From NCBI RefSeq assembly GCF_001277295.1, contig NZ_CP011456.1:1178001-1242000 (forward strand): a DNA stretch of 64,000 nt. Direction: 5' to 3'. Under the pieces are notes generated by a model. The model had not been told where the DNA came from and searched no databases. It saw nothing but the letters and a program-made list of their open reading frames with translations. This document shows, piece after piece, positions 43,413 through 53,543 of this stretch (positions are counted from its first letter, which is position 1; every line of letters begins with the position of its first letter). This stretch comes from Anabaena sp. WA102. GTDB lineage: Bacteria; Cyanobacteriota; Cyanobacteriia; Cyanobacteriales; Nostocaceae. The position numbers were made by a program, and so were the translations under genes.

Positions 43413-44222
43413 ATGAATATTTTATTTCGTAACTCCCGAATAAAACTTAGTCAAGGGGTATTGTTTTGGCGTGAAGTTGGTACAGGAATACCCGTAGTTT
43501 TTCTACATGGTGCATGGAATGATGGTAGCGAATGGGTATCCACAATGGAATTATTAGCTGAAAACATCCATTGCTTTTCACCTGATTTGTTAGGTTTTGG
43601 TGAATCAGCAAATCCTAAAATTCACCATTCCATAGATTTACAAGTCGAGTGTTTAGCTGATTTTTTAAAAGCTTTAAAATTAGAAAAGGTCTATTTAGCT
43701 GGTAATTCTCTAGGAGGTTGGATTGCGGCTAGTTATGCTTTAAAATATCCAGAACAAATATCTGGCTTAATATTGTTATCACCAGAGGGTGTTGCAGCGG
43801 AAGATAAAAAAGAGGAATGGCAAAAAAAACGGCGGTTATTTAATTGTTCACCCTTAATAATTAAATTTTTACGCTTAATTATGCCTTTTATCAAATTGAT
43901 TGGTTGGGAGGGAAAAATTGCTAGAGATTTAGAATTAAGACAAACATTGTTACAATCTTCCACAGCTTGTCAATTACTTTTTAATCGCCAGCAACCAGAA
44001 ATAGCAGCAGAATTATTAGAAAAACGCTTACCGGAAATCAATGTTCCCTGTTTGATTTTGCAAGGTGGTCAAGATACACAATCTGCTATATCAAAAAGTA
44101 ATACTTATGCCCGATTAATTCCCGAAGTTCAGTTACATAATATTGCTCATGGAGAAAGTAATTTACCAGAAACTTGTGCCAGTGTTGTCGCTGAAGCTAT
44201 TTGGGATTTTATTAATCAGTAG
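43413..44222 (+). CDS. Alpha/beta hydrolase (269 aa)
   Basis: Alpha/beta fold with an oxyanion HGAWNDGS segment, nucleophile elbow GNSLGGW (Ser about 97), and a C-terminal LQGGQDTQ strand (acid) with His in NIAHGES. Likely an esterase, lipase or similar; the substrate is unknown. Follows the Nudix gene by about 100 bp, same strand. Confidence 0.82.
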   Translation: MNILFRNSRIKLSQGVLFWREVGTGIPVVFLHGAWNDGSEWVSTMELLAENIHCFSPDLLGFGESANPKIHHSIDLQVECLADFLKALKLEKVYLAGNSLGGWIAASYALKYPEQISGLILLSPEGVAAEDKKEEWQKKRRLFNCSPLIIKFLRLIMPFIKLIGWEGKIARDLELRQTLLQSSTACQLLFNRQQPEIAAELLEKRLPEINVPCLILQGGQDTQSAISKSNTYARLIPEVQLHNIAHGESNLPETCASVVAEAIWDFINQ

Positions 44223-44291
44223 GTAGGGGCGCGGGGCCCGCGCCCAGTCAGGAGTCAGGAGGAAGAATTGGTAAGATTTTTGGAATAATTG

Positions 44292-44323
44292 AACGCAGAT
44301 AAACGCAGATAAACGCAGATAAA
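44292..44323. repeat. 10-bp tandem repeat (AACGCAGATA)n
   Basis: Three perfect copies in the spacer before phnE's stop. Confidence 0.8.
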
Positions 44324-44325
44324 TA

Positions 44326-45120
44326 CTAAATTGACTCTAAGTATCGGCGTAATTTACTACTAAACCAATCAATAACTGTGACTACTACTAATAGCACTAA
44401 CATCATGGTTGTGGCTTTGGTATATTCAAAACCATCTATATAGCTTTTTAATTGAAATCCTATTCCCCCAGCACCAACTACTCCTAAAACTGAAGCAGCA
44501 CGAATGTTATATTCAAACATCCATAGGGTATAACCTAATCCTAAAGGTAATATTTGCGGCAATATCCCATACTGAGCAATTTGTATTTTTGATGCTCCAA
44601 TTACCTGTAAAGACTCTAAGGAATGATAATCTACTGATTCTATCGCTTGTTGATAAAATTTAGCAAGATAGCCAATAGTATATATTGATAATGCCAATGT
44701 TCCAGCGGGTGCGCCTAAACCTGTAGCAGCTACAAAGATTAAACCTAAGATAATTGAAGGTACGGAACGCACAGCATTTTGCAGTAAGTTTGCTATCCAT
44801 CTTAACCATAAAGGGGCGATATTATTAGAACTGGCTATGGCAATTGGTAAGGATAAAACTGCACCTATGGATGTTCCCCAGACGGACATCTGCACGGTTT
44901 CAATTAATCCTTTAATGGCAATGTCTAAAACTTGCAAGTTGGGAGGAAATAACCGAGAAATGAAGTCTGTGATAAAAGGCCAGCTATCTTTTAATAATTT
45001 CAGATCAACTTTTAATCCTTGTAATGCCCAAGTGTAAACTCCTATCATTAATAGGAAGACAAGTGAAGGCATAAACCAAGGATAACGATGAAAAATTTGT
45101 GAATTAGAAAATTTTTTCAT
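44326..45120 (-). CDS. phnE: Phosphonate-type ABC transporter permease (264 aa)
   Basis: Five or six membrane helices with the EAA-like loop (IESVDYHSLESLQVIGASKI) typical of PhnE/PtxC permeases. With phnC and phnD upstream on the same strand it forms a complete uptake system for phosphonate or phosphite. No C-P lyase or phosphite dehydrogenase lies here, so the substrate is open. It is separated from phnC by a 690-bp gap filled with miniature elements. Confidence 0.85.
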   Translation of the reverse strand: MKKFSNSQIFHRYPWFMPSLVFLLMIGVYTWALQGLKVDLKLLKDSWPFITDFISRLFPPNLQVLDIAIKGLIETVQMSVWGTSIGAVLSLPIAIASSNNIAPLWLRWIANLLQNAVRSVPSIILGLIFVAATGLGAPAGTLALSIYTIGYLAKFYQQAIESVDYHSLESLQVIGASKIQIAQYGILPQILPLGLGYTLWMFEYNIRAASVLGVVGAGGIGFQLKSYIDGFEYTKATTMMLVLLVVVTVIDWFSSKLRRYLESI

Positions 45121-45188
45121 TTTTTAAATTACTCCATATAATTTTAATTATTTTATTTAGGGTTTGCTGATAGCGCAGCGTGGCGTTA

Positions 45189-45311
45189 GGGAACACCAAA
45201 AAATAAATTACCCAATTTTGTGGGATGGGCATCCTGCCTGTCCTTGATGATTAGCAGGCAAGATGCCCGCACCACAAGAAATTTTTGGGTATTTTTTTAA
45301 TTGGAAGTCCC
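45189..45311. repeat. Miniature element family A, copy 2 (inverted)
   Basis: GGGAACACCAAAAAATAAAT at its left end and GGAAGTCCC at the right, flanked by TTA (45186-45188 and 45312-45314), a clean 3-bp target duplication. It lies between phnC and phnE. Confidence 0.82.
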
Positions 45312-45687
45312 TTAGAGGATGTTTGAAACCCACATTCAGCATGAGTAAATATACTCAAAATATTTTCCCCAGCAGGTTATTTTGTCAAAAAAAGAATTTC
45401 ATAAAACAGCTAAAACCCAATCATAATAACCACTTTATGCTTTTTGCCATACATGGAGGTATTCAATGAATTTAATCTCAAACCAACTAATTTATTGACA
45501 TTATTCTCAATAAACTTGATTCTAACTTTAAGTATATCGGCGATGGCTACGCCGCGCCGAAGGCATCGCCCTAATATAGAATTGCGTGTCATTGTCTGAA
45601 AGCCTTGTTATCATTGGGTTATGGATAATTCCGAAAATTCAAAAAACACCTGCTGAATGTGGGTTTTCAGCAAACCCTATTTAGATA

Positions 45688-45813
45688 AGTAGGTGAACAC
45701 AATAAAACCAAACTGTGTAAAGAAACGTAAAATCGCCCAAAACCTCTTCACTCTTGCCTCTTGCCTCTTGCCTTTTGCCTTGCCATAACGACAATTTTCA
45801 ACGCCAACCTACT
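45688..45813. repeat. Miniature element family C (126 bp), copy 4
   Basis: TA-flanked full copy that overlaps the 3' end of phnC. The TAG stop of phnC (45809-45811) lies inside its terminal repeat. Confidence 0.85.
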
Positions 45814-46582
45814 TAGTTGATAAAAATCGCTGTTGTAAATTTTCACATTTGCCATCATAAACTACTTTTCCATTATCTAAAATAATCGCTCTTTGAGCGT
45901 ATTCTTTAGCTAGAGCTAAGTCATGTAAAACGGTAATTATAGTTAATCCTTGTTGATGCAATTCTGATAAAGTTGCCATGACTTGTTGTGAGGCTACCAC
46001 ATCTAAACCTGTGGTGGGTTCATCGGCTAAAAGTATTTGTGGAGATTGCATTAATGCTCTAGCGATCGCTACTTTTTGTTGTTGTCCACCGCTTAATTTA
46101 CTAGTTTTTTGATATGCTTGTTCTTGCAAACCTAGTTGTGTTAATAATTCTAAGGCTAATGGGCGATCGCGTTGCCCAAATCCCCATAAAGTTTGCCTCG
46201 TTTTTCTCACCCCCAACCTGCCACACAAAACATTATCAATTGCTGATAATTGGCGAATTAACCCCCCTCCCTGAAATAGCATTCCCACATCTCGACGGAT
46301 TTGCGGTAAGTTTTGCTCACTTACAGACACACCATTAATTTTAATTTCCCCCTTAATCAAGGGAACTAAACCCACAAGTGATTTTAATAATGTTGATTTA
46401 CCTGCCCCATTCAATCCTAGCAAGACTACAAATTCACCTTGATCAATTTGGCAATTAATATTATTTAAAATTGGTCGCTGTAGAGATGAAATATAACCTG
46501 TTTGCAAATGACAACATTCAATAAAATTCACGTTACTTGTGGATAAATGATAATTTGTAATTACTTGAGAGTCAAGAGTCAT
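45809..46582 (-). CDS. phnC: Phosphonate-type ABC transporter ATPase (257 aa)
   Basis: Walker A GLNGAGKST, signature LSGGQQQKVAIARAL and Walker B ILLADEPTTGLD show an ABC ATPase of the PhnC branch. The last codons run through a TA target into the family C miniature element, which supplies the TAG stop, so the natural C-terminus was probably altered slightly. Catalytic parts are untouched. Its partner phnE is now some 690 bp away. Confidence 0.85.
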   Translation of the reverse strand: MTLDSQVITNYHLSTSNVNFIECCHLQTGYISSLQRPILNNINCQIDQGEFVVLLGLNGAGKSTLLKSLVGLVPLIKGEIKINGVSVSEQNLPQIRRDVGMLFQGGGLIRQLSAIDNVLCGRLGVRKTRQTLWGFGQRDRPLALELLTQLGLQEQAYQKTSKLSGGQQQKVAIARALMQSPQILLADEPTTGLDVVASQQVMATLSELHQQGLTIITVLHDLALAKEYAQRAIILDNGKVVYDGKCENLQQRFLSTK

Positions 46583-46688
46583 AGCTAGTTTTGTGAAAGT
46601 TTCATCAAAAAATCATAATTTCGTCAGAATTAAGAATTTTATTGGCAATATTCCTAATTCCTAATTCTTAATGCTGACCTCTAAAGTA

Positions 46689-47660
46689 TTATTCCATTCC
46701 CGCATTTTTTAGTGCTTCTCGCACTGGTTGAAGATGACGATTATGATCAACTCTTACCAATTCTGTGGAATTATATAAACTGCTTAGTAATTGATTATTT
46801 TCTGATTTATTTAACTTCAACAAAGCATTAATTAGCTTTTCTCTTGTAACAACTGGAACATCATCATCAATGGCAATACCATGAGCCGGAACACCGGAAA
46901 TTTTATGTAATATCCTGACTTTATCTCTATTTTCAGCCGCCAAATAGGGAGGGAAAAGAGCATATTCTGAGACTACAGCTACATCCGCTTGACCTCTAAT
47001 TACAGCATCTAAAGCTTTACTATAATTTCCACCATAACTAACTTTACCAAAGAAGCTTTCCAAGCGATCGCGGTTAGGCACGAAACCCTGTTTTACTAAC
47101 TCACTCACTGGAAAAAGAAACCCGGAACCAGATGTAGGAGAAGTAAAAGCAATAGTTTTTCCTCTGAGTTGTTCTAAAGTTGCTTTTGGAGAATTTTTAC
47201 TTTTCAATTGGCTGTTACTAGGAACAACAAAAATAGAATTATAAGTATATCTACCAGAGTAATTTTTGCGAACTTCTGCCAAATATAACCGAGAATTTGC
47301 TAATTGTTCAGCCTTTAAAGCCGGACGACTACTTAAAAATGCTACATCAGCCCGATTCGCTCTTAAAGCTTCTACTGCGGCTGTCTCATCACCTACTTGC
47401 GCTTTAACGGGTATGCCTAATTCCTTAGACAAAAAGGCAGCTACATTATTAGCTTTATTTTGCAAGTCAGTAGAATCAGAGCGAGTGGGAAAAACTATAG
47501 TTAAAGGGTTGATTTTCTGAGCAATTAAGCGTGGTGCTGGTTGATTTTGCAAAGGGTTAGCTATGGCTAGATGCGGAGAATCCAAACCGCTCAACACTAT
47601 TCCTGTCAATGCTAACAATCCGCCACCAACACCCCAAAAGCTTTTTTTACCCACTACCAT
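46689..47660 (-). CDS. phnD: Phosphonate-type ABC transporter binding protein (323 aa)
   Basis: A signal sequence (about residues 1-35) precedes a PhnD/PtxB fold with the features TIVFPTRSDS, VAFLSSRPAL, and GKTIAFTSPTSGSGFLFPVS. It is a periplasmic binding protein capturing phosphonate or phosphite for PhnC/PhnE. First gene of the trio, about 105 bp before phnC. Confidence 0.85.
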   Translation of the reverse strand: MVVGKKSFWGVGGGLLALTGIVLSGLDSPHLAIANPLQNQPAPRLIAQKINPLTIVFPTRSDSTDLQNKANNVAAFLSKELGIPVKAQVGDETAAVEALRANRADVAFLSSRPALKAEQLANSRLYLAEVRKNYSGRYTYNSIFVVPSNSQLKSKNSPKATLEQLRGKTIAFTSPTSGSGFLFPVSELVKQGFVPNRDRLESFFGKVSYGGNYSKALDAVIRGQADVAVVSEYALFPPYLAAENRDKVRILHKISGVPAHGIAIDDDVPVVTREKLINALLKLNKSENNQLLSSLYNSTELVRVDHNRHLQPVREALKNAGME

Positions 47661-47896
47661 TTTTTTACCCCACTAAGAATTATGTTCAATACTTTTGCAA
47701 ATTACTTGCAATTAACTCCATCAAAAACTATAAACTTTTTAAGAATAAAAGTCAATAAGCAAAATTTTTTTACCCTGACTTTCCGTACTTCATTATGTAA
47801 TATGCGTAAGGTTCTAAAATCTCATTAACAATAGTTAAATAAATAACACAAATTACCAATAAACTTAAGTATTAATATATAGTATAATGGCTATTA

Positions 47897-48205
47897 GAGA
47901 CTTCCAATTAAAAAAATATCCCAAAATTTCTTGTGGTGCGGGCATCTTGCCCGCTAATAATACGAGGACACGTGAGTTAGGAGTTCGGAGTTTCTCCTTC
48001 GGAGACGCTACGCGAACGGAGTTATGATTTTTTCAACGAGAGAATAAGGGCTTGAGACTCCTACGTGGGGTGAGTTTTCCACAAATTATCGTTATGTCGA
48101 ACTCACGTGAGGACCGGCAAGACTTGTACTGAGCTTGTCGTTAGCGTAGCGTGGCGTTAGCCATAGTATGCCCATCATCCCACATCCCACAAGATTGGAT
48201 AGCTT
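47897..48205. repeat. Miniature element family A, copy 3, interrupted
   Basis: Starts GAGACTTCCAATTAAAAAAA, is cut by a 151-bp family E element and a further palindromic insert, and resumes with TATGCCCATCATCCCACA and AAGATTGG, matching the family A right half. Confidence 0.6.
47969..48119. repeat. Miniature element family E (151 bp) nested in family A
   Basis: Ends CACGTGAGTT and AACTCACGTG are perfect inverted repeats, flanked by the 4-bp repeat AGGA (47965-47968 and 48120-48123). No ORF. Confidence 0.7.
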
Positions 48206-48413
48206 CGCTATCGCACAACTATAATCTAATAATATGCTCTTAGTTTTATCCTAGATGCTATTTATCAGATAGATTATTCATAATGGCTATATGATAAGCT
48301 TGAATTATATAAAATTAATAATACTTTTGATATTTATAAGTTTTAGCAATTGCCTTTAGATTTTCTTAATAATTAATTGATAATCTTTTCTATTTATCAA
48401 CGAGGTTGCTATA

Positions 48414-48533
48414 AGTAGGTTAGCATTGAAAATCGTCGTTATGGCAAGGCAAGAGGCAATCATGCAAGAGTGAAGAGGGTTTGGGCGATTTTACTTTTCT
48501 TTACATAGATTGGTTTTATTGTGTTCACCTACT
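48414..48533. repeat. Miniature element family C, copy 5 (inverted)
   Basis: AGTAGGTTAGCATTGAAAAT at the left and AGTAGGTGAACACAATAAAA reversed at the right; one TA flank mutated to CA. More diverged than other copies. Confidence 0.8.
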
Positions 48534-48571
48534 CAGAAATGATCTAATTTGAGCGATCGCCAAAATTACCT

Positions 48572-48652
48572 AGAGGCAGAGCCTCATCAACTGCATTCCT
48601 AGTCAGAGACTAGGAACGAGATGTGGTAGGGATTTGAGCTTAAGTTGACACC
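48572..48652. repeat. Miniature element family B, half copy (inverted)
   Basis: Contains AGAGGCAGAGCCTCATCAAC through AAGCTTAAGTTGACACC-like end (TTGAGCTTAAGTTGACACC), i.e. only the left half of the family B element. Confidence 0.7.
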
Positions 48653-48737
48653 AATGAAGCTCTTGCTTTACCCCTACAAATATAGGTTTTTCCTGATTGT
48701 TCACAACCGCAGATGCCCGTATCCGTCTTAAGCGTCT

Positions 48738-51111
48738 TTATCCACAAATAGAAAAATGACAGACCACTAGGGTAATATTATCAATCGCCCAAGTATCATC
48801 ACCCGTATTGGTAAAATTAGTTTGTTGCCAACGGAATTGAGTATGATCAGTTTTAGCTGCATCGGGTAAAGCGATCGCTTGGGGAGTCCAATTAGTGTAT
48901 TTAGTGGCGTAATTACTAGCTAATAAGGTGGTTAAAGTCGTCCAAGTTTGACCGCCATTGGTGGAATAGGAAACTAACACATCTTCCCCTGCTTCTGGTG
49001 CATCTCCTGTGGTTGATATTACATCTTCATCACCATAGGTAGAGCCTTCGTAACTGAAAGGATTTCCCGCTGTATATTTTTGTCCAAAAACAAAGTCAAA
49101 CTGTAACGCTTTTGTGTCAGTGGTATTTAAAGATTGGGTAGTAGCATAACGCTGATTTGTTTGATTTAGCTTAGAAAGATAGGTTTGGTAAGTATTAGCA
49201 TAGTCATCACCCCAAGTCCCTCTTTCTTGACGGAGAAAGTCACCTGCACCATCGCCGTTGTAGTCTCCTACAATATCCGGTAATGATATTTACGCCTGGA
49301 TCAGACCGTAAAGAATCTTGATAGGGATCTCCATTAAAATCCCCTGTTTGAATTATAGCTGAAAAGTCATTAGCAACAGAGGACGGGTAATTAGTATTTA
49401 CAGTATTAAAAGTACCATCACCTTGAGAAAGATAAGTCGTAACTAATTGGTTATCATAACTCCATTGGAATTTTTGTTGACGAAGAAAATCTGTTTTACC
49501 ATCACCATTAAAGTCTCCCGTAATCAAGTTAGCAAAGGAATCTTTTAATAGAGATAGAGATACATCTGGCAGAGGAGTGACAATTGCAAAGGGTTTACCA
49601 GTAAAATAAAGGGCTTCGCCATTACCGATGGTAGTTCCATTATCTTTTTGTGCTTTTAATACGTCTGCACCTTTGATATCCGCCCATACATTATTGGAGT
49701 TGGTGACTACACCAACATTATCAATTGCCCAATTATCTAGGACATAACTAGGTTGTGACCATTTAAACCGAGTAGATTGAGTTTGCGCTTTCGTCGGTAA
49801 GTCTATAACGACATTATGCCAGTTTCCGCCCTCTGACTTAGAAGTAAAGCTATCCAACAATACCCAGGTATTGCCATTATCAATAGAATATTCCAGTTTA
49901 ATGGCCTTATTGTCGTCTACAGTATCTCCATTGGTTGAACCATTGGCAACTGACTGAACACCACTTACGTTATTAATGGTGCTGTTACCACCTAAAATTA
50001 AACTAAAACTTAGGTTTCCACCTTGACTAAGATCATAAGGCTGTGAAATGGCATAGCGATCGCCTGTGGTATTGAAAAATTCTAACGCTCCATCTGCATC
50101 AGTATTAAGAAAGCTAGTCCCGATTTTACCACCACTAACTTTCCAATCTGTCTCTACTTGAGCATCGGTAAATAAAGCAGAAGTAGGAATAATTTGATTA
50201 CTTACTCCAGTATAATTCCATTGCAGTTGAGGTGTGCTAACTCCATTTAAACTTTGTGCATCTAATTCAACTTTATAGAGTTTTCCAGCTACTAAATCAA
50301 TGGTATTTGTACCTGATTGGGTAGTAGGAGTGAAAACACTGCTATAGTCATTTTTGTAAGCTACAAGTTTACTACTCCAAGAATTTACTTGAGATTGATC
50401 AGGAGATACAACACCTCGAAAATAACCATTGTTGTGATTAGAACTTTGATCCACAATGGTTTTTAATCCTTGAGGATGATCACCTGCTAAATTAATATTA
50501 TTAAAAGTTTCAACTTTTAAGCCTTGGGTAAATCCGCTTGCATAATTAGCGATCGCTCTTTCAGGAGATAACCCCACATTATAGAGGGCTACTTCATCAA
50601 TTACGCCATTAAAATAATTACCATCACCCGTAAGCCTCACAGTATCGGATAAACGGGTATCTTGTTTCATGTAACCAATACCAATATCCTCACTATGGAC
50701 AGGTATGCTGGTAAAGTTGGTGGTGACAGTCCCAAATGATGCCCCATTGAGATAACCTGTTAAGTTACCTTGATCAAAACTCAAGACAACGTGATATTTA
50801 TTGTCTTTAACTACTTGAGTCGCTAACCATTCTCCTGCATTTCCAGACCATGCACTGAGTTTTAATTGATCACCATCGAGATAAATATTGAGACCACTTC
50901 CTGTGCCACCTTCTTCATAGATAACCTGTTTACCTGTGAGATCATCGGCTTTAAACCAAAGTTCAATACTCCGGGCGGTGGTGGCTAGAAGGTTAATATT
51001 ATTATGATCGGGAATAGCAATTCCATCATTAACACCGTCAAATTTAACTCCTGTACTCCCAGCCACTAAACCAGGATTATTGAGAGTAGGACTACCTAAG
51101 TAGGTAAACAA
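48738..51111 (-). pseudogene. LamG / FG-GAP large surface protein, broken
   Basis: The 5' part (51111 to 49240) encodes a LamG/concanavalin-like domain (SIELWFKADDLTGKQVIYEE, then DEVALYNVGLS), then a region with SIDNGNTWVLLDSFTS and FG-GAP motifs (DFNGDGKTDFLRQQ). A frameshift near 49270 moves the frame to a second piece (DIVGDYNGDGAGDFLRQERG, then YSTNGGQTW) that ends at 48738. The 5' end runs into a family C element at 51099 and lacks a signal or start of its own. It is a remnant of a large calcium-binding adhesin-like or secreted enzyme-like protein. Confidence 0.75.
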
Positions 51112-51224
51112 AATAAAAATGAGGGGTATTGCATTTTTTAAAATGGCTGAAACTCAATCAGAATCTCGCATTGAGACAACTTTACATACCGTTATATACC
51201 TTTAAATTTTTCTGTTTACCTACT
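51099..51224. repeat. Miniature element family C variant (126 bp), copy 6
   Basis: Ends AGTAGGTAAACAAAATAAAA and reversed AGTAGGTAAACAGAAAAATT, TA on both sides. The middle differs from the other copies (no heptamers). It cuts off the LamG pseudogene. Confidence 0.7.
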
Positions 51225-51235
51225 TACATTTCGTG

Positions 51236-51486
51236 CATTAAGATTGTCAAGGTGATTGATGGTGAAATATTGAAGGCGGTTAAAACCGCCCGTGCCGTTT
51301 TTCATCCCCTGTCTAAAGCACGAAAGACGGAACTTCGTTCCTGTTTCTCAGGGGCTTTCAAACTTTCCGAGCTATCCCGTAAACTTGAGAACCGGAAATT
51401 TGTTGTTGGGAAGCACTGCAACCGCTTAAGGCTTTCCATAGACCTGTATTCCGATCTAGGACATAAGATAATACAGCTTTTTTAGA
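51236..51486. other. Structured non-coding relic, possibly an IS200/IS605-type end
   Basis: Contains the perfect hairpin GGCGGTTAAAACCGCC and the pair CATCCCCTG ... CAGGGGCTTTC enclosing an extra hairpin (GAACTTCGTTC). This layout resembles the right ends and guide-RNA regions of IS200/IS605-type elements, but no tnpA or tnpB frame remains. The open frame across it (51129-51485) starts in a miniature element and is not convincing. Confidence 0.35.
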
Positions 51487-51625
51487 CATGGAATTTTATG
51501 TGGATTATCCACAGACTAGAAGGTATAAAAATTGTAAAATATCCTTTTAGCATAGATACAAGAATTTAAGAATTACTCAATTATTCTTAACGCCCCTTCT
51601 GATTAATGAAGGGGATATGGGGTTT

Positions 51626-52123
51626 TTACTTACATCCTAAAGATTGACGAGTATCTACACCAGTTTTAGAATTTACACCACTGGCATTAACACAGAGCTT
51701 TTTCACCTGTAGCATATCTAAAATTGCATTGGTAAAATCAGCACCAGTGACATCAACTGCATCAAAAGTAGAACGCAACATCATCGCCTCTGTAAAAACT
51801 GCATCACTTAAATCGGCATCTTTGAATCTTGATAAATAAGCAATTCCTTGACTAAAATCCACACCATGAAAATTTACAGTATCCAATAAAACACCGTTAA
51901 ATACAGCACCACGTAAATCAGCAGTGCTAAAATTAGTATTTTCTAATTTCACGCTTGTAAACTCAATCCCAATTAAACTTTGTCCAGAAAAGTCCTTCCC
52001 CCCGACTCCCTTATTTACAAGAGAATTAGTAACACTAGAAGAACTTGCTGCTTGCGCTGATAGGGGAAACACAAACAACACTAGAGCTAAAATCACACTA
52101 GCCAAGATTGAGCGATACTTCAT
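51626..52123 (-). CDS. Secreted or lumenal pentapeptide-repeat protein (165 aa)
   Basis: Signal peptide (1-25, ending AQA) then a run of A(D/N)LxX-type pentapeptides (about 42-145: NFSTADLRGAVFNG, DFSQGIAYLSRFKDADLSDA). Two Cys near the C-terminus (KKLCVNASG, SLGCK) may form a disulfide, as in thylakoid-lumen pentapeptide proteins. The right-handed beta helix has an unknown role, maybe photosystem assembly. ATG at 52121-52123. Confidence 0.8.
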   Translation of the reverse strand: MKYRSILASVILALVLFVFPLSAQAASSSSVTNSLVNKGVGGKDFSGQSLIGIEFTSVKLENTNFSTADLRGAVFNGVLLDTVNFHGVDFSQGIAYLSRFKDADLSDAVFTEAMMLRSTFDAVDVTGADFTNAILDMLQVKKLCVNASGVNSKTGVDTRQSLGCK

Positions 52124-52277
52124 AATTTTTGCTTAATAAATCTCAACAATTCCACCATTAATCATTAAACCGCAGGAAGGATGCAGAAGTGATTTTCTGC
52201 TAAATTAACAACGATCTCGTAGGATAGATAAATGTTGAGATGCGATCGCACGTAAACGTCAATATAAATAACTACCT

Positions 52278-53462
52278 GTGGCTAATCAAGAAAATATTAC
52301 CTCGTTGCCAGTTGCTCATGGGGAAACCCCCCAAAATTTCCCTGCTTCCCAATCTCTGACACGAACCCCTTTATATCAAATGAGTGTAGAACTCAAAGCC
52401 AGATTTACCAGCTTTGGGGGCTGGGAAATGCCCATACAATATAGCAGTATCACCCAAGAACACCATGCCGTTAGGAATACCGCTGGAATGTTCGATATTT
52501 CTCACATGGGCAAATTTACCCTCCAAGGTAAAAACCTGATTTCCCAACTGGAGTATTTAGTTCCCTCCGATTTAAGTCGGTTACAACCTGGACAAGCACA
52601 ATATACCGTATTGCTTAACCCCCAAGGCGGAATCATTGACGACATCATTATTTATTACCAAGATATAGACAGCACTGGTACGCAAAATTTAGTCATCATC
52701 GTCAACGCCTCAACTACCGACAAAGACAAAAAATGGCTATTGGCACATCTTGATCTTGATGTAGTCCAATTTCAAGACCTATCACGGGATAAAATCTTAA
52801 TTGCCGTTCAAGGACCAACAGCAACTCATCATCTGCAATCCCTAGTCACAACAGACTTATCACCCATTAAGGCTTTTGGGCATTTAGAAACGACCATTTT
52901 TGGCAAACACGCATTCCTCGCCCGCACAGGTTACACTGGCGAAGATGGTTTTGAAGTGATGGTGGATGCCTCCGTTGGGATAGATTTGTGGCAAAGTTTA
53001 TATAATGCTGGTGTTATTCCCTGCGGACTTGGTTGTAGAGATACCCTTCGCTTAGAAGCTGCAATGGCACTTTATGGGCAAGATATTGACGATACCACCA
53101 CACCGCTAGAAGCTGGCTTAGGTTGGTTGGTACATTTAGATACCAAAAGTGATTTTATTGGCAGAGAGGTTTTAATCCAGCAGCAAGCCCAAGGAATATC
53201 TCGTAAACTGGTCGGTTTGCAAACACAAGGACGCAATATTCCTCGTCATGGCTACCCCGTATTATCATCTAAACAAGTCGTAGGAGAAGTGACAAGTGGT
53301 ACTATCTCCCTGACACTCGGTTATCCCATAGCCTTAGCTTACGTTCCCACCCAATTAGCAAAGCTTAAGCAGCAGCTAGATGTGGAAATTCGCGGTAAAG
53401 CTTACCCTGCGGTGGTTGTGAAACGCCCATTTTATCGCTCAAAGAATCGTGTTATTAACTGA
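52278..53462 (+). CDS. gcvT: Aminomethyltransferase, glycine cleavage T-protein (394 aa)
   Basis: GTG start. T-protein hallmarks: FGGWEMPIQYSSITQEHHAV near residue 50, MFDISHMGKF, an aspartate-bearing YTGEDGFEV, and GLGCRDTLRLEAAMALYGQD. It transfers the aminomethyl group from H-protein to tetrahydrofolate, releasing ammonia, in photorespiratory glycine breakdown. The N-terminal 25 residues are a variable extension. gcvH follows after 81 bp; gcvP is not in the window. Confidence 0.94.
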   Translation: MANQENITSLPVAHGETPQNFPASQSLTRTPLYQMSVELKARFTSFGGWEMPIQYSSITQEHHAVRNTAGMFDISHMGKFTLQGKNLISQLEYLVPSDLSRLQPGQAQYTVLLNPQGGIIDDIIIYYQDIDSTGTQNLVIIVNASTTDKDKKWLLAHLDLDVVQFQDLSRDKILIAVQGPTATHHLQSLVTTDLSPIKAFGHLETTIFGKHAFLARTGYTGEDGFEVMVDASVGIDLWQSLYNAGVIPCGLGCRDTLRLEAAMALYGQDIDDTTTPLEAGLGWLVHLDTKSDFIGREVLIQQQAQGISRKLVGLQTQGRNIPRHGYPVLSSKQVVGEVTSGTISLTLGYPIALAYVPTQLAKLKQQLDVEIRGKAYPAVVVKRPFYRSKNRVIN

Positions 53463-53543
53463 TAATCTTTGAGGTTTTTGAGGAATAATGTCTTTTAGGT
53501 TACTCTTGTAACACTATTTTTTTAACGTGGAAGAGAAAGTGAT

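Larger units (their letters stand above)
47661..48737. other. Repeat-rich intergenic region
   Basis: No gene. It consists mainly of dispersed repeats: a broken family A copy with a family E element inside, palindromes of the CTTCGGAGACGCTACGCGAA and TAGCGTAGCGTGGCGTTAGC type, a family C copy and half of a family B copy. Confidence 0.7.

Noticed and set aside
51129..51485. 118-residue frame after the LamG pseudogene
   Set aside because: Begins in a miniature element and covers hairpin-rich DNA; no domain pattern.
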